64,000 nt of DNA from Dillenia suffruticosa. Its lineage: Eukaryota; Streptophyta; Magnoliopsida; Dilleniales; Dilleniaceae. A program made the translations under genes and the position numbers. Under the pieces are notes generated by a model, which worked only from the letters and a program-made list of their open reading frames with translations, made no database searches and was not told the origin of the DNA. Where the stretch lies: positions 9,610,590 to 9,674,589 of the forward strand of contig JAVTVX010000011.1 of NCBI GenBank assembly GCA_033439265.1, read 5' to 3'. This document shows, piece by piece, positions 49,714-61,956 of this stretch. Numbering within the stretch: position 1 is the first letter of the stretch; the number at the start of each line of letters is the position of its first letter.

Positions 49714-51480
49714 TAAGAGAAGAGTTATATTTGATTAGTGTTTTGTTAAGCATTATTTTTCTATAAGTAGGCACTTATGTAATCTTTTTAAAGGTAGACT
49801 TTTCTGAGTTAATAAACATTATTTCATATTATGAGATGCAATCTTCCCTCAGGTATAGAACCTAAGAACCTTAGGTTGTGATTTAAGTCAATTTTCCTGA
49901 CTTTCCAGTCACTTTCACTATTATTACTATACTCACTACCTTGCCCTATGTCGGTTGGTATTAGAGCTGAAGTTTTTATAATTGTTTCCCACTACCTTGA
50001 TAGCTTAACAAGTCGACTAGATAAAATCAAGTCTCAAAAGATAATTTCTATAATATCATAAGTTGACTCACATACGAGACCAAGTTAACCTATGAGAAGG
50101 ATAAGTTGACCTGATTATAGCTTAGAAATGAATTTGAGTCGACCTAAGTAAAAAGACAAGTTAACCTACTTCACTAAATAGACCTAAGTTAGGTCGGCCA
50201 ACATACATTGTGTAAGGATTGAAGAGTCGACCAAAGAATTTATCAAGTTGATCTAGATTTCAAATATTAAGTCGACTCATCACATAGAGAAGTTGACCGA
50301 GCAAAACATATACAAAAGTCTAGGTTTTGAAAAACTTTGTGTCTACCCAAGAAGAAAATAAGTTAACCCTATAACATTTAGATGTCAATTGAGTACAGAG
50401 TTGACTTGACCAAACATACTCTCAGAAACCCAAACTCTGAAGTGCATTGAGTCGACCTAGGAGGAGGATAAGTCGACTCAGTGACATTTAGAAGTCCACC
50501 TAATATAAAGTTAACTCGTTCTGACCAAGTATGCTCTCAGAAATCTAAACTCTAAAACACGTTGAGTCAATCTAAGTATATGACAAGTTGGCTCTATAAC
50601 ATTTAGAAGTCAACGTAGTGTAGAGTTAAGTTAACCTAGAAAGGATTTTCAACTAAGTAATGTCGACTTAGTAAAAATCTAAAGGCAACGCATTAAAGAC
50701 TAAGTCGACCTAGACTTAACATAAGTAGATCTGGGCATATCAAATTGATAGTCAAGTTGATCCAAACAGCAAAAACAATCAATTTACAGACGAAATGAGG
50801 TGACCCAATAGGAAATTAGGTTGAACTACATAAGGAAAACTAAAGAACAAGTCGACCCACCAAGAAAGTCAAGTTGGCATGCTGTGAATAACGACTACTT
50901 CTGAGAAAAGCCATTGCAAAATTTATGAAGCCTAACCACCCTCAAAATAGCTACTGGTAAAGCATGCTCAATATCTCAATAGCTCTCTTGCTCTCAACAT
51001 CTTTAAATACAACACATGAAGTGAAGAATGATAAGTTTTCTGAAAAATATTGAACAAGTTTATACATGATCATTAAGTTCATTCTTTTGTACTTAATTCC
51101 TTTGTTGTATTTAATTTCTAGGCTTTAATGATTACTCAAAAGTTAAAGGTTCATACTTGTATTTATTGTTTCACATTCAAACCTTTGTAAAAGATCAAAA
51201 GAAAGGATTCTTTTGATTTGGGTTTAAAAGTGGTAGCATAAAACACCTCTAGGGCTTACGGGATTTACTAGCACCTGTTTAATCTAGTTGTCTGTACTAT
51301 TTTTTAAAAATATTGTGGATTGAAAAATTCAAATAGAGTTTAAGAGTGAACGTATATCAGGGAAGGTAGAATCACTATAAATCTCATGTGTTATGATTTT
51401 CTCCCTTTATTTCTTCTAAATTTCTTCATAAACCAAAAAAATTTCAAAAGTGTCAAAACAATCTATACATCCCTTCTAAA
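49714..51480 (+). mobile_element. LTR/leader-like DNA before a Sire-like gag
   Basis: TATA-like CTATAAGTAGG near 49771, an AATAAA near 49822 and a primer-site-like TTGGTATTAGAGC near 49953 give LTR-end layout. After that come 1.5 kb rich in AAGTCGAC/AAGTTGAC motifs, a known habit of Sire-type copia LTR and leader DNA. Which parts belong to one element is not settled. Fossil. Confidence 0.45.
50340..50645 (+). repeat. Imperfect tandem repeat, ~113 bp unit, about 2.5 copies
   Basis: Each unit carries a (C/T)ATAACATTTAGA or GTGACATTTAGA phrase, a GAGTTGACTT-like phrase, then CTCTCAGAAA and AAACTCT, then TTGAGTCGACCTA or a variant. Three starts lie at about 50350, 50470 and 50585. Confidence 0.7.
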
Positions 51481-51999
51481 TTGTTACAAATTAGTTCTTC
51501 AATAAGTTAGTCAATCTACTTCATCTTGTTTTAAGTCTAAACGAATATTATCGAATCTCTTCTTATATAACAACTAAGAAGATTTGAGAGAGATTAGTAG
51601 CCACATATGAGGGAACCAATCAGGTTAGGAAGAATAAGACTAGGATACCAACACAGGAGTACAAAGCTTTCAAAATGAGAGATGGTGAGATAGTTAGAGA
51701 CATGATCACTAGGTTCAACACCATCACAAATGAGATCAGATTACTAGAAAAACAAATTAGTCAAGAGGATATGGTAGATAAGTCCTTAGGTGCATGCCTA
51801 AATCATAAAAAGTAAGAGTTATGACCATAAAGGAGTTTAGGAACTTAGAAACTCTGACAATGGATTAGTGGATACAATTACTAACAACTCATGAGGTAAA
51901 AAAAAAATTCTAAGGAATAAGGTAATGAAGAAAAAGGAAAAATAATAACTTAGATAGCTAATAGTGAAGATGATAGTTCTAGTAAGGACGATGAGCACA

Positions 52000-53022
52000 C
52001 ACTATTATAAAACAAGTCATCAACGACGGAAAATTACAAAAGAAAAAAAATCCGTCGGTAATAGCAACGGATTAATGTTCGATTGAATACCGAACGATTA
52101 GCGATGGATTATCAACGAAAATTAGCGACGAAAATATTTCCGTCGCTAATCCGTTATACGGTTGTGAATAGTAAAAAAAATTGTTAACCTATTAGTGACA
52201 GATTACTTACAGAATTTTTAGTGATAGAAAATATTTGTCGTTAATCCGTCGGTGTAGTGATAAAGGGTAAAAATAAAATTAAAAAAAATAAATATACCTA
52301 TCAGCGACGGATTAATGATATAAATTTTAGTGATGGATTACCGACGAAAATTTTAGCGACGAATTACTGACGGATTAGCGACGGATTTTTTTTTATATTT
52401 TTTTAGTTTTTTTAATTTTTTTAATTTTTAATTTTTAATTTTTATTTAATAATTCTTTTTCCTTTTCTTTTTATTTCTATTGTAGAAAAATAATATTATT
52501 TGATTTTTTAAAATTTTGTAATATTTTATTTTAAGTTTAAATTTTATTATTTTATTATTTTATAATAAATTATCATTTTAAATTATTTTTTTATTATTAA
52601 AAAAGTGAGATAACGAAAACAAGTAAAAAGGAAAAAGGAGTAAGACAATAGAGTTTGTTATGGTGCGCTGGTTGTGATGTTGCTATAATTTTGTTTGATC
52701 CCAGGTTCGATACTCACCGGAGGCAGCTTAACTCAAAAAATTAACAATAGACTAGGTCTGTCACTAATTTTTTTTTTTTCATTTTTTAATCAGCGACGGA
52801 TTTTTTTCTGTCGCTAATATTAGCGATGGATTTTTTCCGTCACTAATATTAGCGATTGATTTTTTTTTCACTAATCTGTCGCTGATTTTAACGATGGATG
52901 TATTCTGTTAAAAAAACTAGTGACGTATTTATTAGCGACGGATTTAGCGATGAAAATTTTCCATCGCTAATATTTTTCGACGGCGAAAAATTTCATCACT
53001 GAAAGATAATTTTCTGGTAGTG
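52000..53022. mobile_element. Non-autonomous CACTA element, 1.02 kb, with 3 bp TSD
   Basis: Left end CACTATTATAAAACAAG; right end read on the minus strand CACTACCAGAAAATTATC. TSD ACA is perfect (51997-51999, 53023-53025). Subterminal repeats of the TCCGTCGCTAATCCGT / ATTAGCGACGGA class crowd both ends (52020-52390 and 52780-52985). The interior has only AT-rich filler and a tRNA-like patch; no transposase. The repeat class differs from the 9.4 kb CACTA, so that copy is unlikely to be its parent. Confidence 0.9.
52640..52790 (+). mobile_element. Possible SINE-like tRNA-derived patch inside the small CACTA
   Basis: A-box-like TGGTGCGCTGGTTG (near 52658) and B-box-like AGGTTCGATACTC (near 52702) sit at tRNA spacing. 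A T-rich run follows, but no proper A tail or TSD was found. Confidence 0.4.
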
Positions 53023-53986
53023 ACATGGCACTTCTTACGTAAACGTTTAAACGATTTATAGAGAAGAAGGTGGGGAGAAGAGAATTTAAGAAATCTGAAA
53101 GAAAGAAGATATCAATGAATACAAGAAATCTGTACACATAAAGGCTAATTGTCCAATACTCAAGAAGGCAGAAAAGAAAGAGAAGAAGAGAAAGAAAAAA
53201 GCTCTAGTAGCCTAAAGTGATGAGGACTATAGTTTGAGCGATCAAGAAAATGAGCAAGAATAGACTAATTGATGCTTCTTGGCATTGGAGGAAGAACATG
53301 ATGAGATATGCTCTTCTTCTTATTCTAATTCGTATGATTCTTCTGATGATGAATTTTCAGTGAATGAAATGAATAAGCTCTAATGGAAGCATTCACAGAA
53401 CTTAAGAAAATGAAATTCTAAAATTCTATTCTGGAAAAATTAGTGGCTAACATAGAAGAAGAGACAAATAAGTTAAAATCAGAAAAAAAGATAAAGGAAG
53501 AAATAAAACTCTAAAAGAAGAAAACAACAATTTGCATACTGAAATTGAAAAAGAAACTAAAAATGTGAATAAATTGAACATTGAAATCGAAAGTATAAAG
53601 AATATAAAAAGGAATATTTGCAATAAAAAAGATAGGAATGATAAAGAGAACTTGGTACATGAACTTGAACAACAAAAAGAAAAAACAACAAACTAAACTC
53701 ATTGCTAATAAAATTCATTCAAGGACAAGAAAAATTGGATGTTATTCTAGGAGCAGTGTGAGCTGTATTTGATAAAGCAGGATTTGGATATATTTATGTT
53801 AAAACTCAAAAGAAATTATATACTTTCTTTGTTTCTAGTTCTAAGAATCCTAAAACAGAAACTACGTGTTATAGCCGCTTGAAAATTGGACATAATACAC
53901 AACATTATAAACTTAAAAAACACACAAATGTCACAACTAAAGGACCAGCAACTTATCTCAAATGCACTTACTGTTTTAAGTGTGGT

Positions 53987-54060
53987 TGTCACGCCTCGAA
54001 CCGGGATCGTGAGCAACCGCCCGTTATCCTGAATACTGACTGTATTTTTTACAGAAAATT
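53987..54060 (-). mobile_element. Inverted LTR-end fragment, Tekay-type
   Basis: TGTCACGCCTCGAACCGG through CCCGTTATCCTGAATACTGA is the reverse complement of the 3' end of the LTR at 54061-56984, at roughly 80% identity by eye. It stops at AGAAAATT, where the next element starts. So an older, opposite-facing LTR of the same family was hit by the newer element; its other part should lie beyond the window. Confidence 0.8.
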
Positions 54061-54247
54061 TGTAATGCCGACTCTGTGATACCGTATTTTTGTATGAGAA
54101 ATTTTATTTATTTATATTGAATTTTGATTTTGAAATATTTAAATTGAATTTTTGGTTATTATACCGTATCCGTAAAAAAAAAAATGTGTAAAATGAATAT
54201 ATATATATATATGTAAATAATAATAATAAAAAAAAAACCCAAATTGG

Positions 54248-54270
54248 ATTAGGGCTAAAAAAGCCCTAAT
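54248..54270 (+). other. Conserved LTR hairpin
   Basis: ATTAGGGCT, five A, AGCCCTAAT: a perfect 9 bp stem just before the CT-rich tract. The 3' LTR repeats it at 62152-62174, so it predates this insertion. It may mark the transcribed leader; role unknown. Confidence 0.8.
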
Positions 54271-54280
54271 CTCTTCTTCT

Positions 54281-54349
<69 letters not shown>

Positions 54350-54369
54350 TCTCTCTCTCACTCTGTATC

Positions 54370-54910
54370 TTCCTCTCCCGTAGCCGCTCCCTTTCCGCCA
54401 CCGCCACTGCCCACCGCCACTGCCCACCGCCTCACCTTCCTCCCGCTATCGCTGCTACTGCAATGCCTTCCCACGAGCACAGCTCCTCCACCGCAGCGCG
54501 ATCCTTCCCACGCGACCCCAGTGCGCGATCTCCCGTGAATAGCGCCTTCCCCCTCTGCACAGCTCACAACCCACTACTCGAGCCCAGCGCGTGATCTCCC
54601 GCGAGCTGCGCGATCCCTGCATGAGCGCGAGCTGCGCGATCCTTGCATGAGCGCGAGCGCGCCCCAGCACGAGCGCGAGCGCGCTCAAGCGCGCAACCCA
54701 CTATGCGAGCCCAGCGTACGACCCTCGCGTGAGCGCGTGTGCCTCACAGCGCGCTATCCTCTTGCGAGCGCATGCCTATGCTCGCGAGTGTTCGCCTCAG
54801 CCCGTGAGTGCACGACTGCAGACCTCCAGCGAGCCCTAACCCGTGAGCGCCCGCCAGGCCGTGAAGCCCATTACTGACCCGCGAGCCTATTGCGGCTAGC
54901 AAACCGGGAT
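54370..54910 (+). other. CpG-rich island in the 5' LTR
   Basis: About 540 bp of GC-rich sequence with repeated GCGCGA/CGCGAGC/GAGCGCG words, unlike anything else nearby; the 3' LTR has the counterpart at 62215-62790. Long reading frames on both strands here reflect composition and have no domains. Confidence 0.85.
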
Positions 54911-56991
54911 GCGAGCCCGTGACGGGCTATTCCCTTTAAGAGCTCACCTGTATCTTCTTTACTATAGGTAACGACTATAATTGGATGTAATTCTAGGGTT
55001 TGGTATTTAGCAATTTAATTAGTTGCTAATCTCGTTTCAAATTTGGAAATATTACAAGTTTTAGACTAGTTCGACGGGCGAACGAAAGCTAGTTTTGAGA
55101 TCTGAGAAACCCTAGGTGAGAGAAATGTAATTATTTCAATATTTGAATTAAGTTTGTTGAAATTAGGTGGAATTTAGAATCAGAAACTATATAATGTTAA
55201 ATTTGAGGAAAATTAGAGAAAATGAGAAATATTGGAAAATTGATTATTGGTGAGTCAAATGATTCGAAAGTGATGATACAGGAATCTAGAAAGGGGATTG
55301 TGTCAATTAAAGTTGTATTAAATTTGAAAGAAAAAAATTGAAAATCCCATATTAGATCTTTATTTGATATTAAATTGTTATGATTGATTAGGTTTGTCTT
55401 TTGAAAACTCGAGGAGTCAATTGAATTGAGTTAAAAAATAGGAAGTGATCACCCTCCCTAGAAAAGTTAGTGGAACTCTAATCTTTTGCACGAAATAGTG
55501 AAACGTATTTTTTTTACCGTGTTTTCTATAAAACATGCTTTTGATATGCATTGATTTGACATATGATATTAAAATCTGTTTTGTGATTATTGGAGTGTCT
55601 TAAATTATGTTTACGATAATTATACATCCATGGTTTGACATGAAACAAAAATTGTGCCATTACTTGAAAATTGATAAATTCCTTTTTACGGTTGCATTGG
55701 TATGCAGTTTTGAAATGATTTGATGAAATGTATTGGTATGCAGATTTCAAATGTTTTGATAAGCTATGTGAGTTGGATGCCCACTGGTTATGCATGATAT
55801 GATTCTTTCTTGTGGGACATTGTGCCCTTGTGATACTATGATGATGACATTGATGATTCTGTAGCTATGATGGGCGTTTGTAGAGGTACGGTAGAAGGTA
55901 TCCACAAACGTCATTGATTCTAAGGGCTATAGGCACGGACGGTTGAACCTACGATGGGAGAGGACGAGTGTGACGCCACCGTCTAGCACCGGGTGGGGTC
56001 CTATATACGATGATGAGTTAACCCCAGCAAACTCATGGCCAACGTCGGGGTAGAGAGCGATTTTAAAGCCAATGCATAATAAAACCCTCGATGCGCTTAT
56101 CCTTAGTCATGGTTAACCTTTGCCAGAATTATCTTTGGCTTGCTCTACTATTGTTTGATTTTTAAATGGATGCATACATGCTTGTTATCGTGTGATTGAT
56201 TTAAATGATTTCAAATTGCTAAACATATCATATTGTGCTGCGAAATGTAAATTTTTGTTTCAAATTATGTTATTTGACACTCCAATGGTTCACACACACT
56301 ATTTATGCTTGATATTATCCCTCTCACTCACTCGGTATCTTCCCATGATACTCACCCCTCTCTTTTCTTTCCTTAGACAGGATTTTTGTGACAGAGCGAC
56401 ATTTCAGGCTCTAGAGGGTTTGACAGCATACCCTGAGATTTGGTATTTACAACGGTGAGATTTAAGTTAAAGTTGAAATATGAATTTCGTACTTTGTTTC
56501 GACCCGACACGGTCTTGATATTAAGGTTCGTAGTTGGTCGTGTATATTATGGAATGACTGTATAACTTATGAGCAGTTGTGTGCATAACTCTCGCTTTGG
56601 TTCATTTTACTTGCATTGAGGCATCTGTAAGCGTTTAAACTTTCTACTTGGGAAAATTTGTTGTACATTTGTATAAACTTTAGACTTGCTCGATGTGGCG
56701 GTTGCTCATGCTCTAGTTGGGCATGACAGTAGAGCTCTGTGGCTAGGATTATTGGAGATTTATATAGCCTGGCGTTGTTCTGAATGTCTGCTGTGGTTGG
56801 TAGGTTGTTGTGAGGTCGGGATGACTATTTTATTTTATCTACAGGTTGATTTTAAATTATACAGGTTTATTTGTACATGGGAAACCTTCGATTTATGGGG
56901 AGGTTCTGTCCGATTTTCTATAGAAATATAGTCGGTATTCAGGATAACGGGTGGCTGTTCACGACACCGGTTTGGGGCGTGACAGTTCTAT

Positions 56992-57004
56992 TGGTTTCAG
57001 AGCG
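56992..57004 (+). other. Primer-binding site of the Tekay-like element
   Basis: TGGTTTCAGAGCG lies seven bases after the LTR end and matches the initiator-Met primer site TGGTATCAGAGC apart from small differences. Confidence 0.75.
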
Positions 57005-57273
57005 TCTAGGTTAGAGAAAATATAATAGTAAAAATCTTTCCAAATATATGAAAAGTTCTCAATGTATTAGAGAGTTTCATACAGTTATTTAAAGTCTCGT
57101 ACACGGTCATAGGCATATAAGATCATTTATTGTAAAGGGTACGAGATACGAGACATACATTTCACATTCAAATACTTTGAATTATAGTTCATTTTTTTAG
57201 GGGGTTAGTTACGGAGCAACTAACCCTAATCCTTGATTTTTATCTAATAAAAATGTATTTTTTTCGCAGAATT

Positions 57274-58540
57274 ATGTCATCTAGACATGGTAGGAGAGGT
57301 GCTAGATTCACATCACTTGAGGGTCTGTCAGTGGCTGATGCACCTAGGGCACACGAGGCGCCACGAGTGCCAGAGGATGCTTCCTCTACTCGAGCACGCT
57401 CACCAGCGCCACCCCCAGCACCTCCAACGGCTGTTACAGCCGAGATTCCTCCACCACCACTCAATACCTTGAGGCAGTAACAGGAGTGGTATTGTAGATA
57501 TGGGGCACAAATGCCACCACCTTTACTACAGACTCCAGCGACCGCACTTATGGTCGTACCTGCTCCTACAGCACCGGTTCCTCCTTCGGTGGTCGGTCCT
57601 TCTGTTTCTACTTCGATCGATGAGACATCGGCTACTTTGAGGCGCATCCACAAGCTCACGCAGTTGTTGAAAGAGTTTTGGTAGCTCGGATGCACAGACT
57701 TTTCAGGATCCAGTGATGTCGTAGTGGCGAAACACTGGATCAACAGGATTCGTAGGATCCTTACAAATTTGGGGTTGTCAGAGGAGCTCATATTGAGAGT
57801 TGCTGAGAGACTCCTTGATGGAGATGCCCTCTCGTGGTGGGAGGCTATCTGTAACAGTGCTACACAGACCTTGCGGTGGGAGGACTTTTTATGAGAGTTT
57901 CACCACAGGTACTTCACCCTGTTCCAGCAGGACCGGATGAGGACAGAGTTCCTACACTTACGCCAGGGGACGAGGTCGGTTTCAGAGTACGAGACTGAGC
58001 TTAGACGACTAGCGGCCTTTGTCCGTGACATGGCTATACCAGCTCAGATGAGGTTCAAGTTTGAAGATGGCCTCCAATTGAGTATTAGGAAGTATATGAC
58101 GGTGACTCCCTCTTTTATACTATCAGAGGTGATTGATTCAATGTATCGGGCGGAAGAGATCATCCGAGCGGAGGCCAGAGAGAGGGAGAGTCACCAGAAG
58201 AGGAAGACTAGGTCACAGAGTGGATAGTCTTCGAAGAGGGGTAGAGGTTCTGGATATCTCGAAGGTTCTTTTAGGTTCAGACCAGCGGGACCGGGACAGG
58301 GACCTTGACCACGGGGTTTTGGGGTACCAGTCCTTAGTGTCTCTACACAGTTTACTATACAGAAACAACCATTCTGTCGTAGATACAACAGCCACCATGC
58401 CTTTGGGGCATGTAGAGTACCAGTTATTTGCTTCTAGTGTGGGAAGCAAGGTCACGTTAGGAGTGTCTGTCTAGATTTAGGTCGAGGAGGATCGACTTTA
58501 CAGAGTCGTATTGGTACGTCTGGCACAAGCTAGTAGGGGG
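57274..58540 (+). pseudogene. gag region of the Tekay-like element (fossil)
   Basis: The ATG at 57274 (MSSRHGRRGAR) opens a Pro/Ala-rich N terminus. A gag core at 57830-58200 includes LRQGTRSVSEYETELRRLA, followed by a basic region and a Cys-rich stretch near 58370-58480. Several breaks. Confidence 0.85.
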
Positions 58541-58593
58541 CACCTGCGCACTCAACTCTTACTGCTCCTCAGACTGCAGCCGGGAGTAATACA

Positions 58594-61500
58594 ATGCTAA
58601 GATCGTTGCGACAGCAGCCTAGGGCCCAGGATCGTATGTTTGCGATGATACAGGAGGACGCACAGGCAAACCCTGATGTTATTATGGGTACCATGCGAAT
58701 ATTTGGTATCGATGCTCGTATTCTTATAGATACTAGGTTGAATTTTTCATATGTGAACGACACGTTCGCTCGCCATTCTGATAGACCTCTCTCACCACTT
58801 GATGATGATATTATGGTAGTCACTCCTCTTGACAAGCATATCATTTAAGATATAGTCTATAGAGGCTGTGAGGTCGGTATTGGGGAGATAGTATTAGAGG
58901 CAGATCTGATTCTGTTCCCTATCATGGATTTTGATACCATCCTAGGGATGGATAGGCTGAATTTACATCGGATTTCCGTGGATTGTTTCATGAAAGAGGT
59001 TGAGTTTTTCGGAGGTCCAAGCAGCTATTATTAGTTTTTAAGGGTAAGACATGAGTATTGCCCCGATGTATTATCTCTGTTATGATGGCCAGACGCTTGG
59101 TACGCCATGGTAGTGTGGCTTATCTGGCTTATGTTGTCGACTCCACTATTGAGGGACTGAGACTTGAAGATGTCCCTATGGGGCAGGAGTTTCCAGAGAT
59201 AATCCCCGAGGAGCTTCCCAGATTACCACCGGTTCGGGAGTTCAATTTCGAGATTGATCTAGTACCGGAAACCAATCCTATTTTTATTCTGCCATACAAA
59301 ATGACGTCTGTTGAACTGAGAGAGCTTAAGATTCAGTTATAGGAACTTCTGGATAAGGGGCTTATCCGCCCGAGCACTTTAACCTAGGGTGCTCCGGTAC
59401 TGTTTGTAAAGAAAAATGATGGTACATTTCGGCTTTGTGTGGACTACAGGCAGTTGAACAAAGCCACCATAAAAAACTGATATCCCTGCCATGCATCGAT
59501 AACTTATTTGATCAGCTGCAAGGAGCTAGGGTTTTCTCTAAGATTGATCTCCGTTCGAGTTATCATCAGTTGAGAATTCGGGTAAAAAATGTACCCAAGA
59601 CAGCTTTTCGCACCCCATTATGAGTTTCTAGTCATGCCATTTGGGCTGACTAACGCCCCAGCTGCTTTTATGGATTTGATGAATTGAGTTTTTCACTACT
59701 ACTTGGACCGGTTCGTCATCGTATTCATTGATGATATCTTGATATATTCACAGAGTGATGAAGATCATGTTGAGCACCTTCGGGTGGTATTATAGATACT
59801 CCGTGAGAAACAGCTATATACCAAATTCTCGAAATGTGAGTTTTGGCTGAGACAAATTAGATTCTTGGGGCACAATGTTTCCGCGGAGGGTATTTATGTT
59901 GATCCGCGGAAGGTTGAAGCTATAGTGAAGTGGGAGCAGCCACAAACAGTTATCAAGATTCGTAATTTTCTCAGTTTGGTCGGGTATTATCGCAGATTTG
60001 TCGAGAGATTCTCCCAGATAGCTGCTCCGTTGTCTAGATTAACGCAGAAGGGGATCAAGTTTGTTTAGGATGACCGTTGTGAGGCGAGTTTCCAGAAGCT
60101 CAAACAACGGTTGACATCCGCTCCTATTTTAGTCCTTCCTACTAGTAGTTGGGAGTATACAGTGTACAGTGATACTAGCCGATAGGGATTGGGTTGTGTT
60201 TTGATGCAGAATAGTCGAGTTATTGCATATACCTCGCGACAGCTAAAGAAATACGAGATTAACTACCCGACACATGATTTAGAGTTGGCAGCCATAGTCT
60301 TTGCGTTGAAGATATGGCGGCATTATCTTTATGGGTTGACTTGTAGGGTATTCACGGATAACAAAAGTCTAAAGTATCTTTTTACCTAAAAGGAGTTGAA
60401 TTTGAGACAAAGGAGATGGTTAGAACTCCTCAAAAATTATGATCTCATTATTGACTATCATACGGGCAAGATAAATGTTGTAGCAGATGCCTTGAGTCGG
60501 AAGTCAGCATCATCCTCACAGTCGACAGAGAAAGCCTATCTTTCTTGTCTAGTGGGACTCCGAGCTTTGGGAGTCAGTTTGACAAGTGATGATTAGGGAG
60601 GCTTACTAGCCAGATTTGATATTAGATCGACTTTGTCAACCGTATCCGAGAGCTCCAGAGTACAGATAAGGAGCTTAAGGGTTTTGCGGATAGAGTCCGC
60701 AGAGCTGAGGGCAAAGACTTCAGAATCCGTAATGATGGACTAGTGGTATTCAGAGACAGAGTGTGTATCCCAGCCGATAGTGATCTTCGGTGTGCTATCC
60801 TTGAGGAAGCACATTCTTCTGCATATGCTATGCATCCCGGGGGTACGAAGATGTACCAGACCATCAGGGGTAGCTATTCGTGGTCAGGCATGAAGAGGGA
60901 TATAGCAGAGTTTGTAGCACGATGCTTGGTGTGCCAGCAAGTGAAGGCCGAGCATCAGCATCCAGTGGGCACACTGCAGCCTCTTCCCATTCCTGAGTGA
61001 AAATGAGAGCATATTACTATGGATTTCGTGATGGGGTTGCCATGGACTTTTACACGGCATGATGTGATTTGGGTGATTGTCGATCGACTCACAAAATCTG
61101 CACATTTTGTCCCTATCTGCAGTGACTATTGCTTAGAGGCGTTGGCACGTCTCTACATTGATACCATAGTTCGGCTTCACGGGGTACCCAGGTCCACATC
61201 TAGGTTTTGGCCCAAGTTGCAGGAGGCATTGGGTACTAGATTGAATTTCAGTACGATATATCATTCTCAGATGGACGGCCAGTCTGAGAGGACGATTCAG
61301 ACGCTCGAGGATATGCTTCGGGCATATGTTATTGATTTTCATGGTTGTTGGGATCGGCATCTTCCACTGGTAGAGTTTGCATATAATAACAGTTATTAGG
61401 CCAGTATAGAGATACCCCCGTATGAGGCACTATATGACAGGAAGTGCCACACCCCGATATGCTGGGATGAGATCGGAGAGCAACGTCTCAGCAGTGTTGA

Positions 61501-61908
61501 GTTGATTGAGCAAACAAAGGATAAAATTAAGGTCATCCGTGAGCGGATGAAAACCGCCCGGCACAGACAGATTGGGCCCTTCCATATCTTGAGAGGGTTG
61601 AGAGTGTGGCATACAGGTTAGAGCTGCCGGATGAACTTTCCCGTATTCACGACGTATTCCATGTATCAGTACTCAGGAAATACTTGGCCGATCCTTCTCA
61701 TGTACTTGAGCCTCCACCTGTTGAGTTACGAGATGACCTTAGTATTCCAGTTCAGCTTGTAACTATTCTAGATCGGCAGGTCAGAAAGCTGCGGAGCAAG
61801 GAAGTCACATTGGTCAGAGTTTTGTGGAGGAGTGATCAAGTCGAGGAGGAAACCTGGGAGCCCGAGGAGGCTATGAGAAGACAGTACCCCCATTTATTTG
61901 CTGTTTAG
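58594..61908 (+). pseudogene. pol region with chromodomain (fossil)
   Basis: Protease-like ARILIDTRLNFSYV near 58700. RT (about 59170-59900) has [17 protein letters not shown] and [13 protein letters not shown]. RNase H runs about 60120-60530. An integrase zinc-binding region is near 60800-60970 and the core opens near 61020 with [10 protein letters not shown]. The chromodomain near 61750-61905 includes EEETWEPEEAM. Multiple breaks. Confidence 0.88.
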
Positions 61909-61956
61909 TCCTCTTTTAGTTTCTAGAACGAAACTTGATTTTATGAGATTAGAAAA

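Larger units (their letters stand above)
51490..53986 (+). mobile_element. Ty1/copia Sire-like gag fossil, split by a small CACTA
   Basis: Translated pieces resemble Sire-lineage gag: a YEGTNQVRKNKTRI and FKMRDGE region (51590-51700), a basic region after the CACTA (53030-53200), an acidic/serine part (53210-53390), a long Lys/Glu coiled-coil-like stretch (53390-53700) and a Cys-rich KCTYCFKCG knuckle near 53960. Several breaks. The right end is cut by an LTR inserted at 53987. Confidence 0.65.
54061..56984 (+). repeat. 5' LTR of the Tekay-like element
   Basis: 2924 bp, TGTAATGCCGAC to GGGGCGTGACA. It contains an (AT)n tract, a conserved hairpin, a long (CT)n run (54284-54346), a CpG-rich island and a later block shared with the solo LTR at 32469. 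Confidence 0.93.

Noticed and set aside
54358-54877. Overlapping Arg/Ala-rich frames on both strands
   Set aside because: Composition effect of the CpG-rich LTR island; no domain on either strand.
57240-57791. 183-codon minus-strand frame
   Set aside because: Shadow of the gag N-terminal region, low complexity.
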